From NCBI GenBank assembly GCA_050945795.1, contig JBMNTP010000002.1, positions 1 through 64,000 of the forward strand: a stretch of 64,000 nt of DNA, given 5' to 3'. This document shows positions 60,648 through 64,000 of the stretch, piece after piece. The position numbers and the translations under genes are program-made. Below the pieces are notes generated by a model. It was not told the origin of the DNA. It saw nothing but the letters and a program-made list of their open reading frames with translations, and did no database searches. Position 1 is the stretch's first letter. The number at the start of each line of letters is the position of its first letter. This stretch comes from JBMNTP01 sp050945795. Lineage in GTDB: Bacteria; Bacillota; Clostridia; Christensenellales; MGBC116941.

Positions 60648-61997
60648 TTATTTTTTCTTAAACGGCAATCGCGCCGGCGCGTCAATAACATGAGCGTCTT
60701 TTGTAAACCGCGAGCCGTGGCACGGGCAGTCATAGCTACCCTCTTCCTTATTAAAACGCAGCCGGCAACCCATATGCGAGCAGATAGGATCATCCCGGCG
60801 CACAATACCGCCTATATAAGACGCCGCCATCGCAGCCATATTACCGGCTATGGCGCCAAGCCCCGGAAATATGCTGCGCCTGGGCGAGTAAACTTGCGCC
60901 AAAGGATTGTTTATGCCCATAATTATATCCCTAAGTATATTCGCCGCCGTCATAGAGCCGGTTATACCCCACTTGGCAAAGCCTGCCGCCGTTAAAAGTC
61001 GGGGCATAGACCGCGCATACTCCCCTATATAAGGCAGATCGTCGGGCGGCATACCATCTTGTGCCGACCACCTGTTTATAACGGCTCCGCCAAAATGTTT
61101 TTTTGCGTGGTTCGCCAGTCTGTCATGCCTTTTTACCGGACGGCGCGCGCCGCATTTATAATCAAAACCTGACACTATAAGCACATCCCTGTTCATACGC
61201 ACAGAAAACCCATCTCCATCAAGCGATAAGTGCATGCCGCGAACATTACCGCCCCGCATAGCCAATACGTTTGAGCGGTTCTGCTGAAGCTTTATGAAGT
61301 AATAGCCCGGTGCGTTTATAATAGGATACCGTGTCGCCATTATGACATGTCCGGCGGTAACACTGCCCCTGTCAGTAATGACCCTGCCCTCTTGATATTC
61401 AAGCATTCTGCTATTTTCAAATATGCGGCAGCCGCCCTTTGACAGCTCTAGCGCCACCGCCCTCATATATTTAACCGGATGAAACATCGCCTGATTCTTA
61501 AACCGCATAGACGCCAGTACCTCAAAAGGCAATTCGCTCTCTTCATGCATATCCGCCACAAGACCGCATTTTTGGGCGGCATCCGTCTCTTTATACAGCT
61601 TTTCGGCATTCTGCGCGGTGTTTGAAAAGGTATAGGCGTCCGCCCTAACAAAATCACAGTCTATACTAAGCTCATCTATAAGCTCGGCGTATTGCTCTAT
61701 CGCTCTCGTCTGCGACATAGCATGAGCCTGAGCTACATCCTGTCCCCATTTTTTTATAAGATTTGAGTATATAACACCTTGCTGCGCCGTTATTTTCGCC
61801 GTAGTATGGCCGCTAGTACCGTTGCCTATGCGGTTGGCTTCTATAAGCACCACACTCACACCCGCCCTTTGCAGCAACAGCGCTGCGTTAAGTCCGCATA
61901 AACCGCCGCCCACCACCGCTACATCCGCCTTGTGCGCGCCCTCTAGCGTTCCGAATTTCGGCATTTCCTCATTAAGCCAATAAGAATCAGAGCCCAT
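60648..61997 (-). CDS. FAD-dependent oxidoreductase with C-terminal Rieske domain
   Basis: This 449-residue protein has a DAO-type flavin domain (VAVVGGGLCGLNAALLLQRAG near 26, the substrate-side SGHTTAKITAQQG, and TAAGFAKWGITGSM near 345). It then has a short Rieske 2Fe-2S domain with CSHMGC and CPCHGS, giving the two Cys-x-His pairs. Such fusions occur in Bacteroides and Clostridia, mostly with unknown substrates; the Rieske cluster probably passes electrons to or from the flavin. It is a single gene, convergent with the ABC permease and divergent from the DUF554 gene. Confidence 0.9.
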   Translation of the reverse strand: MGSDSYWLNEEMPKFGTLEGAHKADVAVVGGGLCGLNAALLLQRAGVSVVLIEANRIGNGTSGHTTAKITAQQGVIYSNLIKKWGQDVAQAHAMSQTRAIEQYAELIDELSIDCDFVRADAYTFSNTAQNAEKLYKETDAAQKCGLVADMHEESELPFEVLASMRFKNQAMFHPVKYMRAVALELSKGGCRIFENSRMLEYQEGRVITDRGSVTAGHVIMATRYPIINAPGYYFIKLQQNRSNVLAMRGGNVRGMHLSLDGDGFSVRMNRDVLIVSGFDYKCGARRPVKRHDRLANHAKKHFGGAVINRWSAQDGMPPDDLPYIGEYARSMPRLLTAAGFAKWGITGSMTAANILRDIIMGINNPLAQVYSPRRSIFPGLGAIAGNMAAMAASYIGGIVRRDDPICSHMGCRLRFNKEEGSYDCPCHGSRFTKDAHVIDAPARLPFKKK

Positions 61998-62169
61998 TTT
62001 TATCTCCTTGGACGTTTTTTCTTATTGTGCGTATCACTGGCCTGTTTAATCCCTGCTTGACTAAGTTTAAGCGGCGCATATAAAATATATGAATATGGCC
62101 ACGACAACTTACCCGGCCAGACAGCGAGGCGCAACCGCCTCAAATATAGCTTTTTGGGGGAAATCGCTT

Positions 62170-62871
62170 ATGCCGCTTACAGGTACGCTGGTAAACGCCG
62201 CCGCCATACTGGTTGGTGGATTAACAGGTTATATATTTAGAAAAAAACTGCCGCAAAAATATCTCGCCCTTAATATGAACGCCGTCGCGCTTGTTGTTTT
62301 AATGCTCGGAATGCAGTACGCGCTGCAATCACAGCAACTGCTCTGCCTTATGATAAGCATATTATGCGGCACAGCGCTAGGTACTATGCTGCGCCTACAC
62401 GACCGCCTCTCAGACCTCGGCGATTGGCTAAAAGATAAGCTTAAAGCCGGCGATGGCAAATTCGCCGAAGGATTTGTAACAAGCGTGCTGCTGTTTTGCA
62501 CCGGAGCTATGGCTGTAACCGGCGCGATACAAAGCGGCATGAGCCACGACCATAGCACGCTGCTGCTAAAGGCGGTCATGGACGGAGTAATATCAATTTT
62601 CCTTACTTCCGCTATGGGTCTTGGCGTACTGTTTTCAGCTCTCGCCGTTCTTATTTATCAAGGCGTAATAGCGCTCGGCGCTCACGCTCTTTCCGGCGTA
62701 ATGGCAGGCCCTGCACTTACTGAAATAACGGCGGTAGGCGGCATACTTTTAATAGCGCTCGGCCTTACAATGCTTGAAGTAAAGCAGTTTCGCGTTTCGG
62801 ATATGCTGCCCTCAATATTTTTGCCCATAGCCTTTTTGCCGCTTATAAACCTTCTTGTAAATATGTTCTAA
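62170..62871 (+). CDS. DUF554 family membrane protein
   Basis: This 233-residue protein has about six or seven helices. It matches the DUF554 (YdfK/YqgA-like) family through GTLVNAAAILVGGLTGYIF at the start, GTALGTMLRLHDRL and FCTGAMAVTGAIQSG. Function is unknown. The ATG at 62170 has GGGGG 9 bases upstream; the longer frame to 62089 adds a non-conserved tail. It is convergent with the ABC exporter and shares no intergenic base. Confidence 0.88.
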   Translation: MPLTGTLVNAAAILVGGLTGYIFRKKLPQKYLALNMNAVALVVLMLGMQYALQSQQLLCLMISILCGTALGTMLRLHDRLSDLGDWLKDKLKAGDGKFAEGFVTSVLLFCTGAMAVTGAIQSGMSHDHSTLLLKAVMDGVISIFLTSAMGLGVLFSALAVLIYQGVIALGAHALSGVMAGPALTEITAVGGILLIALGLTMLEVKQFRVSDMLPSIFLPIAFLPLINLLVNMF

Positions 62872-64000
62872 TCAGTCGTTTAAATCGGCTTTGTCTGCAT
62901 CAAGCAGAAACTGCGTCTGATACAGGCGGTAATAATATCCTTCTTTAGCCATAAGCTCATCATGCGGGCCGTATTCCTTTATGCCCTCATCATCTATAAA
63001 CGCTATCATATCCGCCGAGCGCACTGTCGAAAGCCGGTGCGCTATTATAAGCGAGGTACGTCCCCTACTAAGCTCATCAAGCGCCTGGCCGATTTTGTGT
63101 TCTGTTTCAAGGTCTAACGCCGATGTCGCCTCATCAAGTATAAGTATAGGCGGGTTTTTAAGGAATATCCGAGCTATGCTTATCCTCTGCTTCTGCCCGC
63201 CCGACAGCATTACTCCCCTCTCACCGCACATAGTATCATAGCCATCTTCAAGCGACATAACAAAGTCATGTATCTCGGCTTTTTTCGCCGCCGCCTCAAC
63301 CTCCTCGCGCGACGCTTTTACATTACCATAGAGTATATTGTCGTATATGCTGCCGGCAAACAGGAATACGTCCTGCTGCACAATGCCTATCTTTTCACGC
63401 AGCGAAGCAAGCGTAAATTGCCTTATATCTCGGCCGTCTATTGTAATAGTGCCGCTGTCGATATCGTAAAAGCGGGGCAGCAACTGGCAAAGCGTTGTTT
63501 TTCCGCCGCCTGATGGCCCCACCAGCGCCACGCGGCTGCCCGCCTTTATATCAAGATTAACACCGTTAAGCACCTTAACGCCCTTGTCGTATGAAAAGCT
63601 AACGTCCTTTATAATTATATCGCCCTTAACCTCGCCAAAAGCCTCAGCACCCGGCAAATCCTTTATGTCCGGCTCAACCTCCATAAGCTCTACAAAGCGG
63701 GAAAAGCCGGCCATGCCCGTTTCATATTGTTCAACGAAGGCCGTCAGCCGTCTTATAGGCTGAAGAAAGGCGCTTACAAACAGCGTAAACGTCACTATGT
63801 CGGTAGCGTCCATATCGCCTCTCATAACCAGCAGCCCGCCCACAACGATAACCATTACATATTGTATGCTTGTCATAAATTCCATGCCGCTGTGGTAAAT
63901 GCCCATGGCCTTATAAAAATGCCGCTTGGACTTTCTAAAATCCCTGTTGCCCCTTTCAAACTTCTCAAGCTCATACTCCTCGTTTGAAAACGCCGTCGCC
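62872..64000 (-). CDS. ABC exporter (MsbA/BmrA type), N-terminal part off the window
   Basis: About 375 C-terminal residues of a half-size ABC exporter are present. The last membrane helices come first (TSIQYVMVIVVGGLLVMRGDM), then a full ATPase: Walker A GPSGGGKTT, Q-loop GIVQQDVFLFAG, signature MLSGGQKQRISIARI, Walker B ILILDEAT and IIAHRLSTV. The open frame continues upstream to base 64000 with FSNEEYELEKFERGN, typical of the second cytoplasmic loop, so the start codon lies outside the window. It exports lipids or drugs; the substrate is unknown. Confidence 0.94.
   Translation of the reverse strand, partial: ATAFSNEEYELEKFERGNRDFRKSKRHFYKAMGIYHSGMEFMTSIQYVMVIVVGGLLVMRGDMDATDIVTFTLFVSAFLQPIRRLTAFVEQYETGMAGFSRFVELMEVEPDIKDLPGAEAFGEVKGDIIIKDVSFSYDKGVKVLNGVNLDIKAGSRVALVGPSGGGKTTLCQLLPRFYDIDSGTITIDGRDIRQFTLASLREKIGIVQQDVFLFAGSIYDNILYGNVKASREEVEAAAKKAEIHDFVMSLEDGYDTMCGERGVMLSGGQKQRISIARIFLKNPPILILDEATSALDLETEHKIGQALDELSRGRTSLIIAHRLSTVRSADMIAFIDDEGIKEYGPHDELMAKEGYYYRLYQTQFLLDADKADLND

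Overview
The window looks like chromosome of an anaerobic Gram-positive bacterium of class Clostridia (Bacillota), probably gut-associated. The basis is pyruvate:ferredoxin oxidoreductase, clostridial-type thiolase and 3-hydroxybutyryl-CoA dehydrogenase, a butyrate-kinase homologue, rubredoxin and ferredoxin-thioredoxin-reductase-like proteins, GatCAB, AGGAGG-type ribosome binding sites and extended -10 promoters. Isoleucine is encoded mainly by ATA in most core genes. I see no rRNA, tRNA, CRISPR array, intact insertion sequence or prophage. Species cannot be named from the sequence.

Layout. 1-1.6 kb: a truncated sodium:alanine-type symporter and a VTT-family membrane protein. 1.6-7.2 kb: a four-gene block (ADP-forming acyl-CoA synthetase, an ACT-butyrate kinase fusion, a glutaredoxin, an FTR-rubredoxin fusion) bracketed by two inverted copies of a composite repeat. 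7.3-10.9 kb: rubredoxin, then an operon of a degenerate glutamine synthetase, an ANTAR RNA-binding protein, hisH and hisF. 11-13.1 kb: thiolase and Hbd. 13.3-17.8 kb: NagB, a zinc dehydrogenase and a LacI repressor with three candidate operators. 17.8-20.4 kb: DsrE-like protein, tandem PII-like protein and a DUF1538 membrane protein. 20.9-24.5 kb: PFOR. 25.2-36.6 kb: a sugar locus with a ribose-type ABC importer, a LacI regulator fused to a solute-binding domain, L-rhamnose mutarotase, a lyxose-isomerase-family enzyme and oxidoreductases. 37.8-46.1 kb: the operon glmS-gatC-gatA-gatB-pyrG-guaA. 46.2-60.6 kb: a C-A-T-C-A-T-R nonribosomal peptide synthetase with its PPTase, a histidine kinase, an HD-GYP response regulator and a divergent ABC exporter. 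60.6-64 kb: a FAD-Rieske oxidoreductase, a DUF554 protein and a truncated ABC exporter.

The main theme is glutamine amide nitrogen. One operon holds four different glutamine amidotransferases (GlmS, GatCAB, PyrG, GuaA) and nothing else. Its promoter is followed by a terminator-like hairpin holding a six-base loop with A at position 1 and G at position 4, the feature recognised by ANTAR antiterminators. The only ANTAR protein in the window has a receiver without its phosphorylation aspartates. It is encoded between a glutamine synthetase homologue that has lost four of six metal ligands and hisH, a fifth glutamine amidotransferase. I infer, without proof, a pseudo-enzyme sensor plus antiterminator that matches glutamine-consuming pathways to glutamine supply.

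The second notable system is the NRPS operon. The synthetase should release a dipeptide aldehyde. It overlaps by 4 bases a seven-transmembrane histidine kinase followed by an HD-GYP regulator, which suggests a co-expressed make-and-sense circuit.
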